A stretch of 64,000 nt of DNA. Origin: Variovorax sp. KBW07. Lineage in GTDB: Bacteria; Pseudomonadota; Gammaproteobacteria; Burkholderiales; Burkholderiaceae_C. Below the pieces are notes generated by a model. It had not been told where the DNA came from, made no database searches, and worked only from the letters and a program-made list of their open reading frames with translations. The stretch is from assembly GCF_003852515.1 (NCBI RefSeq), contig NZ_QAJK01000076.1:30258-94257 (forward strand), written 5' to 3'. Shown here piece after piece: positions 47,561-55,258 of this stretch (position 1 is the first letter of the stretch; every line of letters begins with the position of its first letter). Both the position numbers and the translations under genes were made by a program.

Positions 47561-47612
47561 CGCGGCAAGAGGGTGCCCTGGGCCGCCTGTGCAACTTTTT
47601 TGTACATGGCCC

Positions 47613-47639
47613 TAAAGGTTTGTGAGGGTCCGCCGATAA
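47613..47639 (+). promoter_or_regulatory. Sigma-28 promoter of fliC
   Basis: TAAAGGTT, 11 bp, GCCGATAA: 15 of 16 consensus positions at the exact spacing, the best of the five sites in the window. The -10 ends 97 bp before the fliC ATG, leaving a leader of roughly 90 nt. Confidence 0.92.
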
Positions 47640-47735
47640 CCAACTCAACGATGGCTTGAGTCTCTCAGTGGAAGCGGGTCCAGCGTTACGGCCGATGGCC
47701 GGAGTCACACAACCTTTGTTAATCAGGAGTCGAAC

Positions 47736-49397
47736 ATGGCGCAAGTCATCAACACGAACAGCCTCTCTCTTCTCACGCAGAACAACCTCAACAAGTCGCA
47801 GTCGGCGCTGAACAGCGCCATCGAGCGCCTGTCGTCGGGCATGCGTATCAACAGCGCCAAGGACGACGCTGCGGGCCAGGCCATCGCCAACCGCTTCACG
47901 GCCAACATCAAGGGCCTGACGCAAGCAACGCGCAACGCCAACGACGGCATCTCGATCGCTCAAACGACCGAAGGCGCGCTGACCGAAGTCAACAACAACC
48001 TGCAACGCATCCGTGAACTGTCGGTGCAAGCCGCCACGGGCACGAACTCGGCCACCGACCTGGACTCGATCCAGTCGGAAATCGGCCTGCGCCTGGACGA
48101 AATCAACCGCGTCTCGGAACAGACCCAGTTCAACGGCGTGAAGGTCCTGTCGGCCAACGCCGGCAAGCTGACCGTGCAAGTCGGCGCGAACGATGGCGAA
48201 ACCATCGACATCGACCTGAAGGAAATCAGCGCCAAGACCCTCGGCCTGGACGGCTTCAACATCAACGGCAAGGGCGTTTCCGCCAACACCAAGGCCAACG
48301 TCAACGACCTGACCAAGGCTGGCGCGACCGGCACGGGCCCGTATGTCGTGACGACCAACCAGACCGCCGTGACCGCCGAACAGGCTGTTGGCGCCATGAA
48401 GGACGGCAACGTCGTGACCGTGGGTGCAGCCACCTACAAGTACGACGAAGCAGCCGGCAACTTCAAGACCGTGAAGACGGTGGCTTCGGCTGGCGTCGCT
48501 GCCTTCGCCGGCACCCTGGTGCCCCCGGCTGGCAAGACCGTGTCCGGTACGTACACCAACGGCGCAGGCGCTTCGACGAGCTTCGAACTCGCCAGCGACG
48601 GCTCGATCACGGTCGGCGGCCAGGCAGCCTACCTGTCGGGTGGCAACCTGACGACCAACAATGCAGGCGCGCCTCCGGCAGCCACCGCAGCGACCCTGTT
48701 CGCCGCCGGTGACGGTTCGGTTGCCGCTTCGAGCATCTCGATGGGTGGCAAGACGTACAACTTCGCAGCCGGCGCGGCTTCGGGCTTCAGCTACACCGAC
48801 ACGGCCACCAAGGACCAGGTCCTGACGGCAGTGGCCGGCGCCGCTGGCGTGACCGTGGGACTGGGTTCGGGCATCTACGCTTCGACCGTGACCTTCGGCG
48901 CTGCCGGTTCTTCTTCCACCGACACGTGGATGGACTCCGACGGCGAAATGACCAAGACCGGCGCCAGCTACACGACGTCGTACGCCGTGAACGCTGTCAA
49001 CGGCGAAGTCACCGTGGCAGCCACCACCGGCACGGGCAAGTACGCAGCGGCCATCGGCGCTGTTGCATACGTCAACTCGGCCGGCAAGCTGACGACCGAC
49101 ACCACCAGCAAGGGCGCCAAGACGGTGGACCCGCTGGCAGCTCTCGACAAGGCCCTGGCCAAGGTCGACAGCCTGCGCGGCGCGCTGGGTGCGGTGCAGA
49201 ACCGTTTCGACTCGGCCATCTCGAACCTGGGCACCACGGTGACCAACCTGTCGTCGTCGCGCTCGCGCATTCAAGACGCCGACTACGCAGTGGAAGTGTC
49301 GAACATGACGCGCGCCCAGATCCTGCAACAAGCAGGTACCTCGGTGCTGTCGCAAGCCAACCAGACCACGCAAGGCGTGCTGTCGCTCCTGCGTTGA
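47736..49397 (+). CDS. fliC: Flagellin FliC
   Basis: The 553-residue flagellin forms the filament. The D0/D1 N-terminus (AQVINTNSLSLLTQNNLNKS, then IERLSSGMRINSAKDDAAGQ) and C-terminus (RIQDADYAVEVSNMTRAQIL followed by QQAGTSVLSQANQ) are highly conserved. The central part, about 175-460, is a variable Ala/Gly/Thr-rich surface domain, longer than in minimal flagellins. Codon use is plainly biased towards a restricted set, as expected for a highly expressed gene. A strong aggag ribosome-binding site precedes the ATG. Strong stem-loops follow the gene. Confidence 0.97.
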   Translation: MAQVINTNSLSLLTQNNLNKSQSALNSAIERLSSGMRINSAKDDAAGQAIANRFTANIKGLTQATRNANDGISIAQTTEGALTEVNNNLQRIRELSVQAATGTNSATDLDSIQSEIGLRLDEINRVSEQTQFNGVKVLSANAGKLTVQVGANDGETIDIDLKEISAKTLGLDGFNINGKGVSANTKANVNDLTKAGATGTGPYVVTTNQTAVTAEQAVGAMKDGNVVTVGAATYKYDEAAGNFKTVKTVASAGVAAFAGTLVPPAGKTVSGTYTNGAGASTSFELASDGSITVGGQAAYLSGGNLTTNNAGAPPAATAATLFAAGDGSVAASSISMGGKTYNFAAGAASGFSYTDTATKDQVLTAVAGAAGVTVGLGSGIYASTVTFGAAGSSSTDTWMDSDGEMTKTGASYTTSYAVNAVNGEVTVAATTGTGKYAAAIGAVAYVNSAGKLTTDTTSKGAKTVDPLAALDKALAKVDSLRGALGAVQNRFDSAISNLGTTVTNLSSSRSRIQDADYAVEVSNMTRAQILQQAGTSVLSQANQTTQGVLSLLR

Positions 49398-49463
49398 TCG
49401 ACAAGGTCTAGCTAGAAGAAAAGGCAATGCCGGCTCCCTCCCGCAAGGGTGGGTGTCCGGCAG

Positions 49464-49543
49464 GCGCAGGCCCCCGGAAGCAAGCCGGGACCGCCTGCGC
49501 TGTCCTCTGCGGCCATGCCCCATGGCAAGGCCGCAAAGGACAG
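49464..49543 (+). terminator. Two adjacent stem-loops between fliC and flaG
   Basis: Stem 1 pairs GCGCAGGC (49464-49471) with GCCTGCGC (49493-49500), with an inner CCCGG/CCGGG stem (49473-49477 and 49485-49489). Stem 2 pairs the segment 49500-49514 with 49529-49543 (CTGTCCTCTGCGGCC against GGCCGCAAAGGACAG, one mismatch). There is no T-run, so they may stabilise the fliC mRNA 3' end or attenuate transcription into flaG-fliD rather than terminate fully. Confidence 0.65.
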
Positions 49544-49567
49544 CGAAGCAACAAAAACAAGGTGGAA

Positions 49568-49918
49568 ATGATGTCGAACCCCGTGCCAGCGATCCCCGCG
49601 AAGGACAGCCCTTGGACGCAGCTGCTCGTCGGCGGCGCCGCGGGCGTGCGCGGCCTGTCGACCACGGCGAAGGACGAAGCCCGGGAAGAGGCGACGCCGG
49701 TACAGGTCGAGCAGGCGGTGCGCCAGGTGAACAGCGCGCTCGAGCTGCGCGAGGTCGGCCTGCAGTTCGAGGTCGACAAGGACACCGACAAGCTCATCGT
49801 CAAGGTGATCGACCGCTCCACCGGCGAGGTCATCCGCCAGATCCCGAACGAGGAAGTCGTGCGCATCGCGAAGCTGATGAGCGACGGCAAGGGTCTGCTG
49901 GTGGACCACGCGGCCTGA
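49568..49918 (+). CDS. flaG: FlaG family flagellar protein
   Basis: The 116-residue product has the FlaG C-terminal domain (about 50-110): LQFEVDKDTDKLIVKVIDRS and TGEVIRQIPNEEVVRIAKLM. FlaG proteins influence filament length and are usually found between flagellin and fliD genes, as here. Two ATG codons overlap in frame at 49568 and 49571, with aaggtgg upstream; the first is used. fliD starts 59 bp downstream. Confidence 0.9.
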   Translation: MMSNPVPAIPAKDSPWTQLLVGGAAGVRGLSTTAKDEAREEATPVQVEQAVRQVNSALELREVGLQFEVDKDTDKLIVKVIDRSTGEVIRQIPNEEVVRIAKLMSDGKGLLVDHAA

Positions 49919-49977
49919 GCCCGCACCCGATTCCCTATTTGCAGCAGCAAGCAAACCCCCTTCAGGAAAGCACTCAC

Positions 49978-51420
49978 ATGGCAACGATCAGCAGCCTCGG
50001 CGTCGGCTCCAACCTCAACCTCGCCGACTTGCTCAAGCAACTCCAGACCGCCGAGAGCCAGCCGCTGCTGGCGCTGCAGGAGCGCGCCAAGAGCTACACC
50101 AGCAAGCTCTCGGCCTACGGCTCGATCCAGAGCGCGCTCGGCGTGCTGCAGGCCTCCGCCAAGAAGCTGGGCGACCCGGCGCTGTTCCAGAGCGTGGTCG
50201 GCACGCCGACGGTCAGCGGCATCCTGTCCGCGTCCGCCACGGACGTCAGCGCGGCCGGCAACTACACCATCGACGTGAAGCAGCTGGCGCAGGCGCAGAC
50301 CGTCATCAGCAACGGCCGTGCGGACACCAAGACCGCCGTCGGCAACGGCAAGATCACCATCGACTTCGGCGCGATCACGGGCGGAACGCTCAATGAAACG
50401 ACCGGCCAGTACACCGGCGCCACGTTCACGCCGGATGCGACCCAGGTGCCCAAGCCGATCACCATCGACTCCAGCAACAACACGCTGGAAGGCATTCGCA
50501 ACGCCATCAACAGCGCCAAGGCCGGCGTGACGGCCACCATCGTGAACGACGGAAGCGGCACGCCCAACCGGCTGGTGCTGACGTCTTCGCAGACCGGCGA
50601 GAAGTCGAGCATGCGGATCACGGTCGATGGCGATCCGGCGCTGCAGGGCCTGCTGGGCAACGACCCGGCCGGCGTGCAGAACCTGAAGCAGACCTCGGCG
50701 GCGCAGAACGCCAAGCTCATCGTGAACGGCATCGACGTCACCAGCGGCACCAACACCGTCAAGGAAGCCATCCAGGGCGCCACGCTCACGCTGGTGAGCA
50801 CCGGCAAGACCGGCCTGTCGCTGAAGGAAAACACCGCCGGCGTGAAGACCGCCATCACCGATTTCGTGAAGGCCTACAACAGCCTGCAGAGCACCGCCAA
50901 GACGCTGACCGCGTACGACCCAAAGACCAAGACCGGCGCGGCACTGGTCGGCGACAACACGCTGCGCAACCTGCAGTCGCGCATCCGCCAGGCGCTGACC
51001 ACGCCGCAGGCCGGCGGCGTGAACGACATGAAGGTGCTCACCGAGATCGGCGTGGGCTTCCAGAAGGACGGCACGCTGGCAATCGACAACGACAAGCTCG
51101 ACAAGGCCCTGGCCAACAACCTGAAGGGCGTGGCCAACCTGTTCTCCAGCGGCCTGGGCAGCACGGCCGGCTACGGCAAGCAGCTGGACGCGATCGTGAC
51201 CGACCTGAACAGCAATGCCCTGAAGGTGGCCAGCGACGGCGTGACGTCGACCATCAAGGAACTCGACGACCAGTACGACGCCGTGCAGATGCGCGTGGAC
51301 GCCACGGTCGACCGCTACCGCAAGCAGTTCAACCAGCTCGACGTGCTGATCAACAGCATGAACAACACGAAGAACTACCTCACGCAGCAGTTCAATGCGA
51401 TGACGGGCAGCAACAAGTAA
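49978..51420 (+). CDS. fliD: Flagellar filament cap protein FliD (HAP2)
   Basis: FliD caps the growing filament. The 480-residue product begins MATISSLGVGSNLNLADLLK, the usual FliD N-terminus, contains FliD_N and FliD_C domains and ends with a helical region RYRKQFNQLDVLINSMNNTK. The frame is open far upstream but the ATG at 49978 has aggaaag upstream and the conserved start. It is followed by its likely partner chaperones fliS and fliT. Confidence 0.95.
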   Translation: MATISSLGVGSNLNLADLLKQLQTAESQPLLALQERAKSYTSKLSAYGSIQSALGVLQASAKKLGDPALFQSVVGTPTVSGILSASATDVSAAGNYTIDVKQLAQAQTVISNGRADTKTAVGNGKITIDFGAITGGTLNETTGQYTGATFTPDATQVPKPITIDSSNNTLEGIRNAINSAKAGVTATIVNDGSGTPNRLVLTSSQTGEKSSMRITVDGDPALQGLLGNDPAGVQNLKQTSAAQNAKLIVNGIDVTSGTNTVKEAIQGATLTLVSTGKTGLSLKENTAGVKTAITDFVKAYNSLQSTAKTLTAYDPKTKTGAALVGDNTLRNLQSRIRQALTTPQAGGVNDMKVLTEIGVGFQKDGTLAIDNDKLDKALANNLKGVANLFSSGLGSTAGYGKQLDAIVTDLNSNALKVASDGVTSTIKELDDQYDAVQMRVDATVDRYRKQFNQLDVLINSMNNTKNYLTQQFNAMTGSNK

Positions 51421-51444
51421 CACGCGGACCTGGAGCCACAGCCG

Positions 51445-51864
51445 ATGTACACCTCCCACAACTTTCGCACCGGCGCCGGCGCGTATGCGCGCGTCGGCGT
51501 GGAAACCGGCGTGATGAGCGCATCGCCGCACCAGCTCATCGCCATGCTCTTCGATGGCGCCAAGACGGCCATCGGCATGGCCCGGCACCACATGGCGGCC
51601 GGCGAGATCGAAGCCAAGGGCAATGCGATCTCGCGGGCCATCGGCATCGTGGACAACGGCCTGAAGGCCGGTCTCGACGCCAAGGCGGCCGGCGACGCCG
51701 GCGCCGAACTCGTGGGCAACCTCACGGCGCTGTACGACTACATCGTGCAGCGGCTCTTTCGCGCCAACCTGCACAACGACGTGCAGGCGCTGGACGAAGC
51801 CGACCGGTTGCTCGAGAACATCGCTTCCGCCTGGCGGGAGATCGACGGCCGCCCGCGCGACTGA
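51445..51864 (+). CDS. fliS: Flagellin export chaperone FliS
   Basis: FliS binds the flagellin C-terminus and prevents premature polymerisation. The 139-residue helical protein shows the family element VETGVMSASPHQLIAMLFDG near 23-42 and LYDYIVQRLFRANLHNDVQA near 93-112. It starts 24 bp after fliD and is followed by fliT 40 bp later. Confidence 0.95.
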   Translation: MYTSHNFRTGAGAYARVGVETGVMSASPHQLIAMLFDGAKTAIGMARHHMAAGEIEAKGNAISRAIGIVDNGLKAGLDAKAAGDAGAELVGNLTALYDYIVQRLFRANLHNDVQALDEADRLLENIASAWREIDGRPRD

Positions 51865-51904
51865 CGCACGGCGGCCATCGCTATTGAAGACAGACAGGGA
51901 AAAA

Positions 51905-52237
51905 ATGGTAGTCCGGAGTGAGATCGTTCAATGCTATGAGGAGCTTGCCTCCAGCATCTCCCTGATGCTGGTGCTGGCGCGCGCCAAGGAATGGGGACGG
52001 CTCCCTGGGCTCGAGGCCCAGTGCTCGGCCATCGTCGACAGGCTGAAGGTCATCGAGCCGCTGGAAAAGCTGGACGCGGCGCAGGTCGAGACCGTGCTGC
52101 GCCTGATCGATCGCGTGCGCGTGGAGCAGGCCGAGGTGTCGGGGCTGATCAAGCCGCAGATCGACGACCTCCTGGGCCGCATGGGGCACCTGAACCAGCA
52201 AAAGAATCTGGGCAAGGCCTACGGGTCGACGCACTGA
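51905..52237 (+). CDS. fliT: Flagellar protein FliT
   Basis: FliT is the chaperone for FliD and in enterics an inhibitor of FlhDC. The 110-residue, all-helical product fits in size and position (after fliS), with features such as LEAQCSAIVDRLK and IKPQIDDLLGRMGHLNQQ typical of the family. The ATG at 51905, with agggaaaa upstream, is preferred to the TTG at 51884. Confidence 0.85.
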   Translation: MVVRSEIVQCYEELASSISLMLVLARAKEWGRLPGLEAQCSAIVDRLKVIEPLEKLDAAQVETVLRLIDRVRVEQAEVSGLIKPQIDDLLGRMGHLNQQKNLGKAYGSTH

Positions 52238-52260
52238 CTGCCTGACCGGATGCCGCGACC

Positions 52261-53592
52261 ATGAGTGGACTTGCCGGATTGATCGATGCGCTGCTGGCCG
52301 CGAGGCTGACGCCGCGGCTCGACGTGCTGGGGATCAAGCCCGAAGCCACCATTGGCGCACCCGGGCCGGCGCTGGGCATCGGCAAGCTCGCCAACGACGT
52401 GCGGCTGCCTTCGAACGCGGCGCTCGACCGGCAACTGCCGGCCACGGTGTCAGGTGGCGGTGGCGCAGGCCAGCATGGCGCGGGCGCACCGGCTTCGGTG
52501 GCGACGCGCCTGTCGGTGGCGGCCCGCGTGATAGGCGCGGTGCTGGCCGACCTGCAGGCGGAGCCCGGCCCGGTGCGCGGTGCCGCGCCGCTGTGGCCTT
52601 CGCGGCAAGCCGCGAATGCGTCGGCAATGGCCGGCACGCTGGCGCAGGCGGTGTCCGACAGCGGCATGTTCTACGAGTCGCACCTGGCGGAGTTTGCGAG
52701 CGGCACGCGCACGCTGGCGCAGATGGCGCGCGAGCCGCAGGCACGCTGGTCGACGCCCGTTGCCGCGCAAGCCGCCGCAACGGCAGCGGCAACGGTGCCG
52801 CAGGCGACGGCGCTTGCGCTTGCACAGGCGCTCGGGTCGGCCGTGCTGCAAGACCCGGCGCAGCCGGGCAGCACGCAACAACAAGCGCCGGCTCTGGCGC
52901 AGGACGGCAATGCTTCGGGCCACGCGCCACGCGGTGCCAACGTGGGTGGGGCGCAGCAGGGCATGCCCGGCAACGCATCGGCGCAAGGTGGTGCAACGTC
53001 TTTCGCAAACACCGCGGTAAATGCGGCAAATGCGGCGCCGGCTTCTTCTTCCGATGCGGCGCGCGTGCAGGCGGCTTATCGCCAGCCCGACAACGCATCG
53101 ACCGGCAGCGTGTCGGATTCGGCATCGGCGCACCGCGCGAGCGATGCTGCGCGGCAGGCGGACACCACGGCTGCCACGCCCGCATCGCGTGAAGTGATTC
53201 ACCCGCAGGCCGTGACGCTCGTGCACCAGCAGCTCGACCTGCTCGCGAGCGCGGCCTTCCGCTGGAGCGGCCAGGCCTGGCCCGACGTGCCGATGTCGTG
53301 GTCCATCGAGGAAGAGCAGGACAAGTCCGATGAGCGCGGTGGTGCCCATGCCAACGCCGACGAAGACAGCCAGCGCCGTTGGTCGACCACCGTGTCGCTG
53401 GTGCTGCCGCGGCTCGGCGAAGTCGATCTGCGCCTGAGCCTCACCGGCCCGACGGTGCAGGCGCACCTGTCCGCGCGCGAAGCGACCACCATGGCCCGCA
53501 TGCGTGGCGATGCCGGCCAGTTGGCCAAGCGCTTCGAAGCGGCCGGCCTTCAGCTGCAGCAGTTGCAGGTCACTGCCAAGGCGGCTGCATGA
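52261..53592 (+). CDS. Second FliK-type hook-length control domain protein
   Basis: The 443-residue product is Ala/Gln-rich and low in complexity for its first 320 residues, then has a Flg_hook-type C-terminal domain at about 350-440 (VSLVLPRLGEVDLRLSLTGP, then LAKRFEAAGLQLQQLQV). It is thus a paralogue in type, not in overall sequence, of FliK at 40007-41428. It overlaps the next gene, an FlhB-C-like protein, by 4 bp. That pairing suggests it acts with that protein on export switching. Such genes follow fliT in several betaproteobacteria; their role is unclear. Confidence 0.75.
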   Translation: MSGLAGLIDALLAARLTPRLDVLGIKPEATIGAPGPALGIGKLANDVRLPSNAALDRQLPATVSGGGGAGQHGAGAPASVATRLSVAARVIGAVLADLQAEPGPVRGAAPLWPSRQAANASAMAGTLAQAVSDSGMFYESHLAEFASGTRTLAQMAREPQARWSTPVAAQAAATAAATVPQATALALAQALGSAVLQDPAQPGSTQQQAPALAQDGNASGHAPRGANVGGAQQGMPGNASAQGGATSFANTAVNAANAAPASSSDAARVQAAYRQPDNASTGSVSDSASAHRASDAARQADTTAATPASREVIHPQAVTLVHQQLDLLASAAFRWSGQAWPDVPMSWSIEEEQDKSDERGGAHANADEDSQRRWSTTVSLVLPRLGEVDLRLSLTGPTVQAHLSAREATTMARMRGDAGQLAKRFEAAGLQLQQLQVTAKAAA

Positions 53593-53900
53593 GTGACGAC
53601 GCACTCGACAACCGGCACAGCGCGGTCGCGCTGTCTTATGCCGACAAGACCAAGGCGCCCGTGGTCGTGGCCAAGGGCTACGGCGTGGTGGCCGAATCGA
53701 TCATGCGCGAGGCGCGCGAGAACGGGCTCTACGTGCATTCGTCGGCCGACCTCGTGAAGCTGCTGATGCAGGTCGACCTCGATCAGCAGATCCCGCCGCA
53801 GCTGTATCTGGCGGTCGCCGAACTGATGGCGTGGATCTACCGGCTGGAAGATAAAGCCGCGATATCGGCGCCCGCCGGCGACGGCCGCGCGGTGCATTAA
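53589..53900 (+). CDS. FlhB C-terminal domain homologue (EscU/YscU/HrcU-like switch protein)
   Basis: The 103-residue soluble protein corresponds to the part of FlhB after the cleavage site (FlhB-CC): AVALSYADKTKAPVVVAKGYG, split here as residues 12-32, then VAESIMREARENGLYVH and IPPQLYLAVAELMAWIYRLE. The membrane domain and the NPTH cleavage motif are absent. Homologues can substitute partly for FlhB-CC in some bacteria. Its ATG overlaps the TGA of the second FliK-type gene. A full flhB is not in the window. Confidence 0.85.
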   Translation: MSDDALDNRHSAVALSYADKTKAPVVVAKGYGVVAESIMREARENGLYVHSSADLVKLLMQVDLDQQIPPQLYLAVAELMAWIYRLEDKAAISAPAGDGRAVH

Positions 53901-54163
53901 ATAACCTGAAGTCCTATGCAAAGTCATGAATCAATGGAATGTCGAATGAATTCGCATTGATCAGTTTGAAACACAGGCCCATAGTCTTTATCAATACGCT
54001 TTCTCGCACGAATAAATTCTCATATAAAAAGCTTATATGTAACAACTATTTCCGTGTTGTTGCCTCGCCCGATTTCTGCCGCCAGGCATACCCTCCAGAG
54101 GGGAGAAGTCGCCATAGTGTCAGATTCATCCTACGTTTTTTTCGTCCAGAGCCTTACAAAGTC

Positions 54164-54192
54164 TTCAAAATGTAAAACTTTGTGTATATAAT
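54164..54192 (+). promoter_or_regulatory. Candidate sigma-70 promoter of flhDC
   Basis: A perfect TATAAT -10 at 54187-54192 lies 17 bp downstream of a weak -35 (TTCAAA, 54164-54169). Transcription would start about 54199, some 25 nt before the flhD ATG. The strong -10 with a weak -35 fits an activator-controlled promoter. Confidence 0.6.
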
Positions 54193-54200
54193 GTATACAC
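54182..54200. promoter_or_regulatory. Palindrome overlapping the flhDC -10, candidate operator
   Basis: GTGTATA and TATACAC form perfect 7-bp arms around a 5-bp centre (54182-54200). The element covers the -10 and reaches the expected transcription start, the position of a repressor site. The regulator is not identifiable from the sequence. Confidence 0.5.
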
Positions 54201-54224
54201 GATTGGTTGAAACGCGGAGTAGGC

Positions 54225-54611
54225 ATGGAATCGCAAATGGAAGTGGACATGGAAAATTGCAATATCAATGCAAGCGGCGTGATTTCGAGAGAAATCGGCG
54301 AGATTAATCTGGCCTATATGCTGCTTGCTCAGAAGCTGGTGAAACAGGATCGGGCGGAAGCCATGTTCCGGTTGGGCGTGGGGCGCGAGCTCGCCGATTT
54401 GCTGGCGAACATGTCGCTCAGCCAGATCGTGAAGCTGGCTGCATCCAACTTCCTGCTGTGCAGCTTTCGCCTGGACGACCGGCCGATGTTTGCCGTGGTC
54501 GGCGAGGGCAAGGAGCCCGCGCTGCAGCAGGCGCACATGTCGATCCTCATGACCGCGCGGCAGGCCCAGGCCCAAGCCCAGATGCGCGAAGTCGGTGCGG
54601 CGGCTGCATGA
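54225..54611 (+). CDS. flhD: Flagellar master regulator subunit FlhD
   Basis: FlhD pairs with FlhC as the activator of class II flagellar genes. From the ATG at 54225 the product has 128 residues. The FlhD core (ISREIGEINLAYMLLAQKLV; AMFRLGVGRELADLLANMSL; QIVKLAASNFLLCSFRLDD) is intact. cggagt lies at good spacing before this ATG; a TTG at 54207 is a weaker alternative. It overlaps flhC by 4 bp. Confidence 0.95.
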   Translation: MESQMEVDMENCNINASGVISREIGEINLAYMLLAQKLVKQDRAEAMFRLGVGRELADLLANMSLSQIVKLAASNFLLCSFRLDDRPMFAVVGEGKEPALQQAHMSILMTARQAQAQAQMREVGAAAA

Positions 54612-55195
54612 CTCGCAAAAGCGTCCTGGGCGAGATCCGGCAGGTACAGCTTGCCGTCGAACTGATCGGGCTGGGTGCCCGCCTGCAGTTCCTGGAGGCC
54701 GCGGTCAAGTTGAGCCGCGAACGCCTGATTCGCCTGTACAAGGAACTCAAGGGCGTTTCGCCGCCCAAGGGCCTGCTGCCGTTCTCTACCGACTGGTACA
54801 TGACGTGGCTGGCCAACATCCACTCGTCGATGTTCTACAACATCTACCGCTTCATGCTCGATGAAGCCGACGAGAGCGAACTGCCCGCGCTCATCAAGGC
54901 CTACCGCCTCTATTCGGGGCAGGTCGAGTCGCAGGGCGGCGAGGTCGTGCTCGACTTCACGCGCGCCGAGACCATGGTGCGCTTCTTCGACAGCGACATG
55001 CTGCAGCTCAGCACCTGCAGCCGCTGCGGCGGGCACTTCGTGGCCCATGCGCACGACAACAAGAACGGTTATGTGTGCGTGCTCTGTCGTCCGCCCTCGC
55101 GCGCGGGCAAGGCGCGCAAGCCGAAGGTGGTGGAAGTGCGCCGGGGCGGCCTGGTCGCGGTGGCGCCGGTGCTCGACATCGGCGGCGCCGTCTAG
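54608..55195 (+). CDS. flhC: Flagellar master regulator subunit FlhC
   Basis: The 195-residue FlhC carries the zinc-binding cysteines at 137, 140, 157 and 160 (CSRC and CVLC), which FlhC uses for stability and DNA binding. The N-terminal helices include QVQLAVELIGLGARLQFLEA and WYMTWLANIHSSMFYNIYRF. ATG overlaps the flhD stop (ATGA). A strong terminator follows 7 bp after the stop, so flhDC forms its own two-gene transcript. Confidence 0.96.
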   Translation: MTRKSVLGEIRQVQLAVELIGLGARLQFLEAAVKLSRERLIRLYKELKGVSPPKGLLPFSTDWYMTWLANIHSSMFYNIYRFMLDEADESELPALIKAYRLYSGQVESQGGEVVLDFTRAETMVRFFDSDMLQLSTCSRCGGHFVAHAHDNKNGYVCVLCRPPSRAGKARKPKVVEVRRGGLVAVAPVLDIGGAV

Positions 55196-55202
55196 GAAAG
55201 CG

Positions 55203-55227
55203 CCCCGCGCCGTGGCGCGGGGTTTTT
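55203..55227 (+). terminator. Rho-independent terminator of flhDC
   Basis: CCCCGCGCC (55203-55211), a GT loop with flanks, GGCGCGGGG (55214-55222) and then TTTTT. A 9-bp GC stem followed by a T-run is a textbook intrinsic terminator. It separates flhDC from motA. Confidence 0.92.
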
Positions 55228-55258
55228 GGTTTGACGCCTCAGGGCATAGGGGAAGCGC

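Larger units (their letters stand above)
53901..54224. other. AT-rich control region upstream of flhDC
   Basis: These 324 bp contrast with their surroundings by being visibly AT-rich (for example attctcatataaaaagctt near 54017-54035). No gene is supported: a 78-codon open frame at 53939-54175 lacks a ribosome-binding site and any recognisable feature. The region must hold the flhDC promoter and its regulatory sites; AT-rich, possibly curved DNA here would suit binding of H-NS-type or LysR-type regulators, which is inference. Confidence 0.7.

Noticed and set aside
53939-54175. 78-codon open frame in the AT-rich region upstream of flhD
   Set aside because: No ribosome-binding site, no recognisable protein features, and it covers the likely flhDC promoter region. 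A small protein cannot be strictly excluded.
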